Source: a virus
Direction: 5' to 3' (one strand)
DNA length: 25,195 nt
IMG/VR virus record: IMGVR_UViG_3300029319_000468
Coordinates: 1 to 25,195 of that record
Shown here: positions 9,101 to 15,841 of the stretch, one piece after another
How positions within the stretch are numbered: position 1 is the stretch's first letter
Layout of the letters: each line of letters opens with the position of its first letter
Made by a program: the position numbers and the translations under genes
The notes under the pieces: generated by a model
What the model saw: only the letters and a program-made list of their open reading frames with translations
What the model was told of the DNA's origin: nothing
Databases searched by the model: none

Positions 9101-9716
9101 GGCACCCCGTGAGTCATTACAAAGTATTACCAAAACTATTCCCCTACGTAATGTTAATCCACTTCTTCGCCAGATTACAGGTTTAACATTTGAAGAACGT
9201 CGTAACTATGCTGAAAAAGAATTGAACCGTTTACAGTTTGATTGGGTTGAAGTCGCACCCCGTAAGACATTAGACCCTGCGTTGGACAATGAGGCTAGGG
9301 CTGCACTTGGAAATCATATTGAAAATGTCTTATCTAGTGAAGTGGTATCGCCGTTTTATCAATTGATTGAAAATGATACCAAGAAAAGAAAGTATCTTCG
9401 CACAATAGTGCAAGCAATTAAAACGGATGCCGTAAACATGGCCTCTGGATATCGTTCAGGAGACTCTCCAGAAGATTATCAACGTAAAAATCGTGTTCGT
9501 TTCTACAGAGAAGTACCTGCAGAGATAAGAAAGATTATGATTCAGGATTATAATGCTGAAGCTGGACACGCTGATTTTAACGAGACTCAAGACTTTGAAG
9601 AAATGTTAGAGCGATATTATCAAGAGGACGGGTATAAAGAAGAGTTGAGCAAACAGGAACTTGTAGAAATATATATGAGGCAACTAGGTTTCAGAGAAAA
9701 TTTACGTCTTCGTTAA
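6165..9716 (+). CDS. Very large internal virion / DNA-ejection-type protein, 1183 aa
   Basis: The largest gene in the window and the last of the late operon. It is helical, with two hydrophobic Gly/Ala-rich stretches (about residues 105-130 and 231-256) that could insert into membrane, long charged helices at about 290-480, and a basic, Arg/Tyr-rich C-terminus. I see no lytic transglycosylase, peptidase or polymerase motif. Podoviruses of T7 and HMO-2011 type carry one or more proteins above 1000 residues here that are ejected with the DNA and span the cell envelope; the size, position and hydrophobic segments fit that. The TAA is shared back-to-back with the stop of the first leftward gene. 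Assignment is by context, so the fold remains open. Confidence 0.65.
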   Translation: MAEIVLNKEFLINNEKFLNDAQIFLAEREDKDLGDPEEIYDAFMEHFRYQNVNEVTALKDLYYVSNQADAEGIARMGRLMDTYDRMDSDFGLEAAQDYLGGVFTAPSTYAGMFSFGAAKAGSLAAQQGIKLGIKEVIKQAAKKKGVKLTKKQLDDVTFDTTRKRLARRAAGEKIAPVTVADRARNIGQGIKAGGYRAGIGSAAVETLGAGAGVTAQEMTRVRAIEDYEEVDLTNIGLATGLSALTGGVIGTLTGAQRAIRSNVAEQYVIRELGKQKRQITLAYKNKTQPIFNSKTYGKAAKENEAALKLSLEETLPGARAEGEKVKKKLTGGRRKAFEKYENLTTSLQDMEIKNIAAAATAMIKKIGPRDGVVRGSKEDFQERITSRIARGLKGGQITTDGMVQIMKDHGITLDQFSAFYVADISEAARKLGTQGRLAKAEADSIKADLTAIDKSLMELGSSTEAAYVQAKKLTQGKFGLTRVGDFISALNKSRIGLMTIQAATTVRNTTNGLMRNYVYALENLGTGAYNIVEGGVQKAFASATNKQLRDIADLSVRTGIAQMKAGGKGLFFDDMFFGMQSQEAAILTKMLRDPRLQYSNQAQEMFRELGDIAQLSGFEASPMLKAARFANGFNTMSDNMFKSAIFTREINKMIQIDPDGVFKKANINGLDDLLKREKFGFIGDKAIARAMDEALDFTYQTGRFKGREGGFNVFADGFIQFFSTTFGSSVVPFPRYLINQFRFVYEHAPVFGLLNMGGILNKTGKGGAQAMSVRMGKQFSGAATLGAFYALRVHYGDENTKFYEYNDPTTGGTINAKASLGPFMAYAYVADLLYRLGKPGGKLSEVMGDPDFKLHDNDRVAMEKVNTREMIEAFTGSQFRSGTGLDIIDGSVKLLLGETAEAKASDRLESAAAKFLGNYFSTFSVGAGVIKDIYAQYDPAYVNVPVSEDIQFWPYFFKQATRSLPISAEGSEAFLWSPMAPRESLQSITKTIPLRNVNPLLRQITGLTFEERRNYAEKELNRLQFDWVEVAPRKTLDPALDNEARAALGNHIENVLSSEVVSPFYQLIENDTKKRKYLRTIVQAIKTDAVNMASGYRSGDSPEDYQRKNRVRFYREVPAEIRKIMIQDYNAEAGHADFNETQDFEEMLERYYQEDGYKEELSKQELVEIYMRQLGFRENLRLR

Positions 9717-10012
9717 ATATACTCTAGTATACCTATGGCTAATATCGCCGCAGATATAGCGTTAAGAACAATGATTGATCTGTCGTGCCACATAAAACCT
9801 ACCCATGCCCACATACTCATACCAATAACTCCAAGAACCATGTCTAGCAAATGTGAATAGTCTGCTGCTCGTATGACTATCGCTGCAAGGATAAAGAAGC
9901 TGGCCGTCCATTTGACGTACCAGCTTTTATCTTTGTAGGGGGTAACTTTGTTAACGGTTGTCGCCAGACCCACTGATTGTTCCTCGCTTCTTTCTGTCTG
10001 CGAGTTTTTCAA
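9713..10012 (-). CDS. Small three-helix membrane protein, TTG start, 99 aa
   Basis: After about 30 polar residues come three hydrophobic segments (roughly residues 33-49, 55-75 and 79-98), making a small polytopic inner-membrane protein. The start appears to be TTG at 10012-10010: GGAG (complement of 10020-10023) sits seven bases upstream, and no in-frame ATG exists until about residue 58. The first 62 bases overlap the MazG-like gene in another frame, and the Shine-Dalgarno is written in MazG codons. The stop shares TTAA with the opposing virion gene. The function is unknown; small membrane proteins at this end of a block may act in lysis or superinfection control, but nothing here shows it. 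Confidence 0.65.
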   Translation of the reverse strand: MKNSQTERSEEQSVGLATTVNKVTPYKDKSWYVKWTASFFILAAIVIRAADYSHLLDMVLGVIGMSMWAWVGFMWHDRSIIVLNAISAAILAIGILEYI

Positions 10013-10334
10013 GATTTTTCTCCATTATGTGACCAAGGTTCATGTCTAGTTCATCCGCTAATACCGCACAGTACCACATTACATCACCAATCTCGTACCC
10101 AATCTCAATGCGCTTGGCAAGGTACTCATCCTTTGATGCTCCGTCACGAATGAACTTCTTTACTTTGTTTGCAATCTCACCTGCCTCGCCTGTCAGGCCA
10201 AGAGTAAGATACTCCATAGCCTGACGCTTGGGAAAGATTGCTGTCTCACATGCACGAGACTGATACTCTGCTGCTTTTAAATCACTCAATTGCTTTTCCT
10301 CCATCCACCGTTTAGCCTCTAGTTCCAAGTCCAT
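9951..10334 (-). CDS. MazG-like nucleotide pyrophosphohydrolase, 127 aa
   Basis: The family hydrolyses non-canonical or excess (d)NTPs to monophosphates and pyrophosphate, using divalent metals held by an ExxE...ExxD motif. Here the motif is complete: E50-A-G-E53 in LGLTGEAGE and E81-I-G-D84 in YEIGDVMWY. The 127-residue length fits single-domain MazG phage proteins. GGAG lies about eight bases upstream of the ATG. The neighbouring ribonucleotide reductase suggests a shared role in managing the nucleotide pool. Some cyanophage MazG proteins were proposed to act on the alarmone ppGpp, but later tests favoured dNTPs; which applies here is unknown. The last 62 bases also code the start of the downstream membrane protein. 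Confidence 0.9.
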   Translation of the reverse strand: MDLELEAKRWMEEKQLSDLKAAEYQSRACETAIFPKRQAMEYLTLGLTGEAGEIANKVKKFIRDGASKDEYLAKRIEIGYEIGDVMWYCAVLADELDMNLGHIMEKNLEKLADRKKRGTISGSGDNR

Positions 10335-10524
10335 TTAGTTTCTCCAGATTCTCAAAGTATGCGGTGTTCCATCCCCGCTGCCATTCTTTGTGGCCCGTTG
10401 TTCCTTTCTTCATTGGATTAGCCCACTGATGGTAAAACTTTTTACGCTTGGCTACACGACTAAATGCCGTGTAACCTGATTCAAAACACTCCAGAAGTTT
10501 CTCATTCACTATTGGTTTCTTCAT
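10312..10524 (-). CDS. Small Rmf-like protein, 70 aa
   Basis: The sequence follows the pattern of ribosome modulation factor and its phage relatives: a GY-x-A helix (residues 17-20), an NPM turn near residue 37, and an H-K-E-W-x-x-G-W helix near 45-52. Cellular Rmf dimerises ribosomes in stationary phase; phage-borne proteins with this pattern are common but uncharacterised. It is basic, with one Cys and no membrane segment. The start has GGAG about eight bases upstream. It overlaps both neighbours by 23 bases. The Rmf similarity is by eye from short motifs and should be treated as a hypothesis. Confidence 0.6.
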   Translation of the reverse strand: MKKPIVNEKLLECFESGYTAFSRVAKRKKFYHQWANPMKKGTTGHKEWQRGWNTAYFENLEKLNGLGTRG

Positions 10525-10732
10525 TTTCTTCTCCTTGCGGCCAGTTTCGTAGGATTGCTAGGCGGTCTTCGTGTAGGGCAATCTTGTCTAGTTCGCCCTG
10601 TACTGCTTCCAAGATATCAGAGTGTTCTCCAATACCTGCTGGATTAGCAAAGTATATATCAATATTCGTTTTATGCAAGTGTATGTTTGCAATGGCATGA
10701 TTACTTAGTGCCTGTATCATTTGCTTCTTCAT
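10502..10732 (-). CDS. Small conserved-looking phage protein, 76 aa
   Basis: A soluble, helical, acidic protein: the first half reads NHAIANIHLHKTNIDIYF and then a GIGEHSDILEAVQGELDKIA helix, with an acidic tail. There is a strong GGAG ahead of the ATG at 10732. It overlaps a 41-aa frame upstream by 32 bases and the Rmf-like gene downstream by 23 bases, in keeping with the dense packing of this block. I recognise no catalytic motif. The family resembles small proteins found beside mazG and RNR genes in marine phages, but no function is known to me. Confidence 0.7.
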   Translation of the reverse strand: MKKQMIQALSNHAIANIHLHKTNIDIYFANPAGIGEHSDILEAVQGELDKIALHEDRLAILRNWPQGEENEETNSE

Positions 10733-10826
10733 TCTCCTTCTCCTTTCGTTTCTTCATCCACTCTTCGTAACAAGGATGATGAGGGTGGGGATTGTATTGA
10801 ACCCACCCATCACCACGTTTCCACAT
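10701..10826 (-). CDS. Very small ORF between RNR and 76-aa gene, 41 aa
   Basis: An ATG at 10826 opens a 41-codon frame with a distinctive composition (MWKRGDGWVQYNPHPHHPCY, then EEWMKKRKEKE). It starts 11 bases after the RNR stop and overlaps the 76-aa gene by 32 bases. No clear Shine-Dalgarno is seen, so translation would rely on coupling to the reductase. The Trp/His/Pro-rich N-terminus looks non-random for a spacer, and the frame fills an otherwise empty 104-base gap. Existence is plausible; function unknown. Confidence 0.5.
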   Translation of the reverse strand: MWKRGDGWVQYNPHPHHPCYEEWMKKRKEKENEEANDTGTK

Positions 10827-10836
10827 CAACTTATCA

Positions 10837-12777
10837 CTACGCTGCGGCAATGTCAACTACCTCACAAACACCAGCCGTACATGCCAACTCTCGTCCACCT
10901 GACGTAGTGTCTTCCTTTTCATAGTCTTGCAACCAAGTCCAATCTATAGATGCTGGCATACGCTTGAGCATATCACCATACTCTTCAACGGTGCAGTCTT
11001 GATATGGGGCTTGCTTGTATGTATGCTCACTGAATGGCAGGAAGCTGATACCTGACACTTCATCAAAGTGATCATATACCCATGCTCCTACATCCATCCA
11101 CTCGTTTTCTTTTACAGAGATAGTGACGGATGGCTTGTGTTCACACCAGTGACGCTGGTACAGAAGCCACAGTTCAAGCTGTTCAATGGCAGTCATATCA
11201 AAGCGAGTGACAGCACCATGAGGTGACTTCATTGGGAAGCTGAACACTGTCGTGCTGTCTGGCTTCATAACGTCTGGTTCTGCTGGGATGCCAACACTAA
11301 CCATGAACTGTGTCAATGGGTCTTTGTTGTCGCCACGTACCGTGCGAATATAGTATGGGTTGTGACGAGCATGGATACCAGAGGCACTGTCCACAAGCTG
11401 TGATACTGTACCAGACGGCTTGACACACGTAATAGCTGCTGACTGTGCAATGCCAAGCTGTTCAGCCGTAGCTGCATTGGTAGTGATAGCCTGTTCCTTG
11501 AGTGCGTTCAATGTAGCACCAATGTTCATACCAAGATGTGCAGACTTACCGGACATCATAGCATTGTCCATGATACCTGTCAGGGACACACCAAGCAGAC
11601 GTTCTTCTTCTGTATTATTCTTCCACACTTTACGAAGATACTTGAAGTCAGTAAGCGTGGACTGGAATGTGCCTAAGATAGTAGCAAGACGAACCTTGTC
11701 GGTCAGCGTTTGCTGTGTGTCGGACGCACGTACAACAACCTCTGACAAATTGCAGAACTGATATGGACGCAAGATAATTTCACTACAAGGGTTACATCCG
11801 AAATCTTGTTCTGCATCACGACGACCATTTTTAGATGCCTGTTCCTTTGCTGCCTTGCGGTTGAAGATACCACGCTCACCAGACTTGCTCTCATACAGAG
11901 ATACCCACTCACGCATGAATGTACCCATCTCTGGCTTTCCTTTGTAGGCAACGCTGTTGTTAGCCAGCGCACGTTGCCCTTCGCCTTCCCACCATTGACC
12001 TGATTTAGCATGACGCATTTGATCGTCATTCAGGTTAGACAGGCTGATGAGTGCGCTACGTCGGACACCACCTACGACTACAACCTCACCAATCTTACAC
12101 ATTAGATCGTGACACTCAATAGGAAACAGTCTACGACCTGCAGCTTTCTTGAACATCTCTACTGTAAAGTTAAATAACTCGTCCAGTGGGGCTGGGCCAC
12201 TCGCTCGACCACCAAAGGTCTTGAGACGTGCGCCAGCAGGACGAACCTCTGACATGTCCCATTGCGGTATTTGCCCTGCGTACAGGAGAGAGACAAGTTC
12301 ACGCAGTGACTTGGCCCAGCCCGGACGTGAATCGCCAACTTTGATGACAGTCGTTGTGTCATGCATATCTTCGTTGACGATAGGCAGCTTTTCTGTGTGA
12401 TGACGCTCAACAGAAAAGCCTACACCAGTGCCACACATGAGGATATACATCGTCTCGTCAAAAGCACGAGGGCTATCCACAGGTACGTAAGAGCAATTGT
12501 AACCACCTACGTGGCAACGATCCAGTGCAGGGCCAGCAGTCATCAAGGCTCTCATGCTTGGCATGATATCTTGATTAAGCACGGCCTCTTCAAGTTCTGC
12601 ACGTAATTCATCTGACAAAGCATAGTTGTGCTTCTGCCCAAGATGTTTTTCCATGTAGTCAAAGTACCGCTCGACGGTTTCACCCCATGTCTCACGGCGC
12701 TCTTCATCATCTTTCCAACGAGCGTATCGTGAAAGCGCAATGAAGTTCTGGTAGTCCGTAGGTAAATAGTTGTTCAT
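10837..12777 (-). CDS. nrdJ: Class II (adenosylcobalamin-dependent) ribonucleoside-triphosphate reductase, 646 aa
   Basis: It reduces ribonucleoside triphosphates to deoxyribonucleotides using a thiyl radical generated from adenosylcobalamin, with no oxygen-dependent metal subunit. The N-terminal SRYARW motif (16-21) is typical of monomeric RTPR. The catalytic set lines up with the Lactobacillus leichmannii enzyme: C95 and C342 as the reducible pair (C119/C419), C331 in NPCSE as the radical Cys (C408) with E333 (E410), and C633/C638 as the C-terminal shuttle pair (C731/C736). At 646 residues it is shorter than the 739-residue Lactobacillus enzyme. The start has GGAG in GGAGAGATAAAAATG, lying inside the end of the previous small gene. 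It implies the host makes or imports B12. Confidence 0.95.
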   Translation of the reverse strand: MNNYLPTDYQNFIALSRYARWKDDEERRETWGETVERYFDYMEKHLGQKHNYALSDELRAELEEAVLNQDIMPSMRALMTAGPALDRCHVGGYNCSYVPVDSPRAFDETMYILMCGTGVGFSVERHHTEKLPIVNEDMHDTTTVIKVGDSRPGWAKSLRELVSLLYAGQIPQWDMSEVRPAGARLKTFGGRASGPAPLDELFNFTVEMFKKAAGRRLFPIECHDLMCKIGEVVVVGGVRRSALISLSNLNDDQMRHAKSGQWWEGEGQRALANNSVAYKGKPEMGTFMREWVSLYESKSGERGIFNRKAAKEQASKNGRRDAEQDFGCNPCSEIILRPYQFCNLSEVVVRASDTQQTLTDKVRLATILGTFQSTLTDFKYLRKVWKNNTEEERLLGVSLTGIMDNAMMSGKSAHLGMNIGATLNALKEQAITTNAATAEQLGIAQSAAITCVKPSGTVSQLVDSASGIHARHNPYYIRTVRGDNKDPLTQFMVSVGIPAEPDVMKPDSTTVFSFPMKSPHGAVTRFDMTAIEQLELWLLYQRHWCEHKPSVTISVKENEWMDVGAWVYDHFDEVSGISFLPFSEHTYKQAPYQDCTVEEYGDMLKRMPASIDWTWLQDYEKEDTTSGGRELACTAGVCEVVDIAAA

Positions 12778-12779
12778 TT

Positions 12780-12941
12780 TTATCTCTCCGTTAGTGTTTT
12801 TATGTTTCGTATATTAGCACCGTCAACATCGTAGAAGTATTCACAAATGCCATCTTCAATCTCCATACCGACATCTTCGTCAGCAGGAATAGGATATTCT
12901 TCGGGGTCAATATCTATTGTGATGTAGACCTTAACCCTCAT
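12780..12941 (-). CDS. Small acidic protein upstream of RNR, 53 aa
   Basis: An ATG at 12941, overlapping the end of the DUF3310 gene by 11 bases, opens a 53-codon frame starting MRVKVYITIDIDPEEYPIPA. The pattern of beta strand, acidic loop (DEDVGMEIEDGICEYF) and another strand suggests a compact small fold. The frame ends two bases before the RNR start and contains that gene's Shine-Dalgarno in its last codons, so the two are probably translationally coupled. I have seen similar short proteins in marine phages but know no function. Confidence 0.75.
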   Translation of the reverse strand: MRVKVYITIDIDPEEYPIPADEDVGMEIEDGICEYFYDVDGANIRNIKTLTER

Positions 12942-13227
12942 CATAGCAGCCTTCTACTTCCTCTATTAATTCGTTAAGATACCACCGTGCTTTCTTCAAA
13001 TCTTCACTACCATTCTTGTATCTGTAACGCCATAGATATTTTAGTATATTACCTTGCAGATAAAACTCATAGCCATCACCTGTTGCAGCTTGTATAGCAT
13101 TGATGCACTCTATTCCAGACTTATTGTAGTGAGATGGATTGTTGACCATATCAACATTAGCATATGCTTCCTTGCCAGCTTGCTCCAATTCTTCTCTCCG
13201 CATTTTCATGTACTCTTCGTGTCGCAT
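12931..13227 (-). CDS. DUF3310 family phage protein, 98 aa
   Basis: Residues about 29-90 match the DUF3310 pattern: NPSHYN, then GIECINAIQ, a G-x-x-x-x-F/Y-x-x-GN-I-K/L-Y-L-W-R-Y block, and EDLKKARWYLNELI. This domain is widespread in phages; the T7 nucleotide kinase gp1.7 is, to my knowledge, related, so a nucleotide-metabolism role is possible but unproven. No P-loop is visible. The N-terminal 25 residues are a charged helix. The start overlaps the upstream stop as TAATG. Confidence 0.85.
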   Translation of the reverse strand: MRHEEYMKMRREELEQAGKEAYANVDMVNNPSHYNKSGIECINAIQAATGDGYEFYLQGNILKYLWRYRYKNGSEDLKKARWYLNELIEEVEGCYDEG

Positions 13228-13559
13228 TACGCATTTCCTTTCGTTCTACTCTTGAAGTGCAACTTTACAACATTACCATCTGTGTATTCAACATCAGGTT
13301 CTTCTTTTGTTGCAACTTCGTTGTAGTCTGGGCTTTCAATAAACTCTTCAATCTTACCTATCAACTCTGGGTTCTCTTCCATGTAAGCAACAGAACATGC
13401 AACAATCTCACTAAGGTGCATCATAGACATGTAGCTGCCTTTGTCAAGAGGGTTTTCTTTGTCCGTGATTATATTTACTTCTAGTTCTCCTGTCCAAGCA
13501 CAATCGTCGTCAATTACGGGCTTCAACTGAATGCAGAAGGATGTAGGGTCAATTCTCAT
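13227..13559 (-). CDS. Conserved-looking phage protein, 110 aa
   Basis: The frame could begin at 13568, but that ATG abuts GGAG (complement of 13569-13572) with no spacer; the ATG at 13559 is nine bases from it and is preferred, giving a protein starting MRIDPTSF. It is acidic, with a beta-rich first half (ELEVNIITDKENPLDKG), a helical middle (SMMHLSEIVACSVAYMEENP) and a C-terminal strand. No motif is recognised. It sits between endonuclease I and DUF3310 in the replication block. Confidence 0.7.
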   Translation of the reverse strand: MRIDPTSFCIQLKPVIDDDCAWTGELEVNIITDKENPLDKGSYMSMMHLSEIVACSVAYMEENPELIGKIEEFIESPDYNEVATKEEPDVEYTDGNVVKLHFKSRTKGNA

Positions 13560-13564
13560 GGTTC

Positions 13565-14020
13565 TCATCTCCTTTTTACTTTCGTTCCACTAAACTTAAT
13601 AAACTTGGGGTGTTTATTCTTGCCCTTCTCTTTCAACCAATCTTCTGGAATGATCCTGTCATAGTACATAAACCCGTACTTGATGCACCACTCTCCGTAT
13701 GTTGACTTAGCACCCTTTCGTAGCTTTCGTCTACTATTCTCAAAAACAAAGCGAATGTCAAGCTGCGTGTGCTGCCTCTTGATTGCGAGGTGCTTACGCC
13801 TATCAGCGGCTGTAAACATTCCCTTTGTCTCAATTATAATTCCGTTGTGCAGCACGAAGTCAGGTGTGTAGGTTCTGTATGCAAGGTCTTCCCATTCAAT
13901 CTTGAGTTTCTCATAGTCATACTTAACTTTGAGTTCATCCAGATAGAGGGACAGCTTATGCTCTAATCCGCTACGATACCCGTACTTACGTGCAGCACGG
14001 AATGCTTTATAGTTAGGCAC
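13565..14020 (-). CDS. T7 endonuclease I-like Holliday junction resolvase, 151 aa
   Basis: This enzyme cuts branched DNA such as Holliday junctions and replication forks, and in T7 also helps degrade host DNA. The sequence aligns by eye with T7 gp3 along its length (149 residues there): RSGLE with E20, YTPDF with D54, and ETKG with E64 and K66, matching the T7 catalytic set E20, D55, E65, K67. The later blocks D-R-R-K-H-L and R-F-V-F-x-x-S-R-x-K-L are also kept. The start is GTG at 14020, because no ATG occurs before residue 68 and GTG preserves the N-terminal helix; it overlaps the upstream stop. No strong Shine-Dalgarno is present, so coupling is likely. Confidence 0.95.
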   Translation of the reverse strand: MPNYKAFRAARKYGYRSGLEHKLSLYLDELKVKYDYEKLKIEWEDLAYRTYTPDFVLHNGIIIETKGMFTAADRRKHLAIKRQHTQLDIRFVFENSRRKLRKGAKSTYGEWCIKYGFMYYDRIIPEDWLKEKGKNKHPKFIKFSGTKVKRR

Positions 14021-14864
14021 TTTTTAGTTCCACATACTGCACAAGTTTTGGGAACTTGGCCTTTGATTTTGCTTGCGGTGCCTCAATTAGATTGGGCCAA
14101 CAAGCCTTTCTGAAATCACAGAAAGTACAGTTCTTGTTTAGAACTTTGTTGCCAGTAGGCTTTTTGTAGAAGTATTCATCTTCTGGTTCAAAGCACCGTT
14201 CAAACTCGTTTGCCTCTACCTTCTTTGCGGTTTCTTCAATGTGGGCTACCTCTTTGTCAATGTCAATGCCCGTGGCAGGAATATATTTAAACTTGCCATT
14301 GGCCTTGTTGACTACCCACCAACCCCCAGCACGTTTGCCTGTTGCTTTAGCATAGCCAGCAAGCTGTCCGATATAGCCAAAGCCATCACCACTAGCGAGG
14401 GAATCGTAGGAGTCAAACTTATTACGATAAGACCAGTCAGACGCAGACTTAACATCATCCACAGCCTCATCAATAACAAGGTCATACGTTCCGTTGATTT
14501 CCGTACCGTCTGACAGAGTGAGTGTAACACTATCTGAATCTCCATATTCAACTCCTGCTTCTGTAAGTAGTCCCTTGAAGACAGCTTCAACGATGTCTCC
14601 AAGCATCATGTTCATTACAAAGTTACCAGCTTTAGGTTGCGCTGCCTCTGGCTTGTTCTTTTCAAACCATAGCTGGCAGGTTGGCCTACCAACATTAGAC
14701 ATGCGCAACTTAAAGTCTCTAGGCTCCCTCTCGCCAAACTGACGAGCAAGTGCATCCATGATGTCCTTTCCAATTTGTTGGATTGTTTCAGGTGACATGG
14801 TGGATTTGCCTTTAGCAGCATCGTCCATGTACTTATGCAACGCCAGTTCAGCAGAGTGATTCAT
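14013..14864 (-). CDS. Cas4/RecB-like PD-(D/E)xK exonuclease with putative Fe-S cluster, 283 aa
   Basis: The nuclease core is visible: GDIVEAV (about 89-95, with E93), D128 in GTYDLVID, D137-V-K139 in the DxK motif, and Q167-x3-Y171 in YIGQLAGY. These are the motifs of the RecB/Cas4 nuclease family. One Cys before the core (C63) and C246-x2-C249-x5-C255 after it match the four Cys that hold a 4Fe-4S cluster in Cas4 and AddB-type nucleases. A 5'-3' or bidirectional ssDNA exonuclease role in recombination or DNA processing, analogous in position to T7 gp6, is inferred. There is no cas gene or CRISPR nearby, so it is a replication gene rather than part of an immune system. Confidence 0.88.
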   Translation of the reverse strand: MNHSAELALHKYMDDAAKGKSTMSPETIQQIGKDIMDALARQFGEREPRDFKLRMSNVGRPTCQLWFEKNKPEAAQPKAGNFVMNMMLGDIVEAVFKGLLTEAGVEYGDSDSVTLTLSDGTEINGTYDLVIDEAVDDVKSASDWSYRNKFDSYDSLASGDGFGYIGQLAGYAKATGKRAGGWWVVNKANGKFKYIPATGIDIDKEVAHIEETAKKVEANEFERCFEPEDEYFYKKPTGNKVLNKNCTFCDFRKACWPNLIEAPQAKSKAKFPKLVQYVELKSA

Positions 14865-15799
14865 TATGCTACCTCACTTTCAATTTCAATGAAGTCTTCT
14901 ACAAGTTCAGCTTCGTCTTCGGGTACGGCTTTGGCACTCTCTTCTTGGCGCTTCATAGCCTTATCATCCCACTCCTTGCAGATGTAGTCATTGAAGTTCT
15001 TTACCCATTCAAGGAAGTTACCAAGAAGTTCTTCGTCCTCTGGTTTTACTTCATGCACAACTGACATATCAGCTTTACACTTTGGAGTGAAGTAGCTGCT
15101 ACCATTTGGTAGGTTATTCTTGATGTTCTCAGAGAACACAATGTTGTGCATGAGCGGAAGACGTTCCTGACGAGCAAAGACACCAAACTCATCACCAAGT
15201 GACTTGAAGGCATCCTTATTGTCAATCTCCCAAATAAATGGGGTGGTCACTTCATCCAGTTCATTACCATTTGCATCTACAGGATTGTCGAGAGTCACCA
15301 CTCCAAACACTACACGTACACGTTTGATCTGCCGGATCAAGTCCTGCATGTCAGGTGGCAGTGCTTTAAAGTCTTCAATGTACCCAGATGGCTTACCACA
15401 GTTGAACCGACCAGTATTATCTTTCAAGTCAATGTTCAGGCTGTCTGCCATAATCGTGCGGTGGAAGCTGCCCTTTGGCTCGTTTGGCTTTGGGTTTTTG
15501 TTTGCAATATATCTGCGATACATAAACCTCTGCATAAACGGGCGCATGGTTACAGTTTTGCTATACACAAACTTAGACGAATCACCTTCAATGATCTCAA
15601 GGCGGAACATACCACCTTCAATCGTCTCTACATTTGTGAGGCGACCATTTACCTCTGCCTGACCCATAACTGGCTGATGCCAGATGCGCAGACGATTTAG
15701 GGTATTCGTTTTCTTGCTAGTCTTGCCGTCATCAGCGATGCCCGTTAGCTTCGCCAAAGCTGCAAAGTTGCCAGCATTAACATTTATTAGTTCACTCAT
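14864..15799 (-). CDS. Putative ssDNA-binding protein, 311 aa
   Basis: The chain has a mixed alpha/beta body (residues 1-260) and a strongly acidic C-terminal tail (from about 285, including EDEAELVEDFIEIESE). An acidic tail is a hallmark of phage and bacterial ssDNA-binding proteins such as T7 gp2.5 and E. coli SSB. Its place directly between DNA polymerase and the Cas4-like exonuclease fits such a role. I see no OB-fold motif that is decisive by eye, so the call rests on tail and context. GGAG lies about ten bases upstream of the ATG. The stop overlaps the next start as TAATG. Confidence 0.55.
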   Translation of the reverse strand: MSELINVNAGNFAALAKLTGIADDGKTSKKTNTLNRLRIWHQPVMGQAEVNGRLTNVETIEGGMFRLEIIEGDSSKFVYSKTVTMRPFMQRFMYRRYIANKNPKPNEPKGSFHRTIMADSLNIDLKDNTGRFNCGKPSGYIEDFKALPPDMQDLIRQIKRVRVVFGVVTLDNPVDANGNELDEVTTPFIWEIDNKDAFKSLGDEFGVFARQERLPLMHNIVFSENIKNNLPNGSSYFTPKCKADMSVVHEVKPEDEELLGNFLEWVKNFNDYICKEWDDKAMKRQEESAKAVPEDEAELVEDFIEIESEVA

Positions 15800-15841
15800 T
15801 ATTTCTTTACTCCTTTCTTGAGTTCAAGAGCCATAGTTATA

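Noticed and set aside
9650-9800. Intrinsic terminator at the junction of the two convergent blocks
   Set aside because: No stable GC-rich hairpin followed by a T-run could be seen on either strand.
14013-14864. A CRISPR-Cas system, suggested by the Cas4-like protein
   Set aside because: No repeat-spacer array and no cas1, cas2 or effector gene is present. The gene sits in a replication cassette.
15799-15834. An 11-codon frame (MALELKKGVKK) between polymerase and the ssDNA-binding-like gene, with a TAATG overlap
   Set aside because: Too short to support as a gene and without a ribosome binding site. It may be a leader peptide, or the gap may simply hold the GGAG of the next gene.
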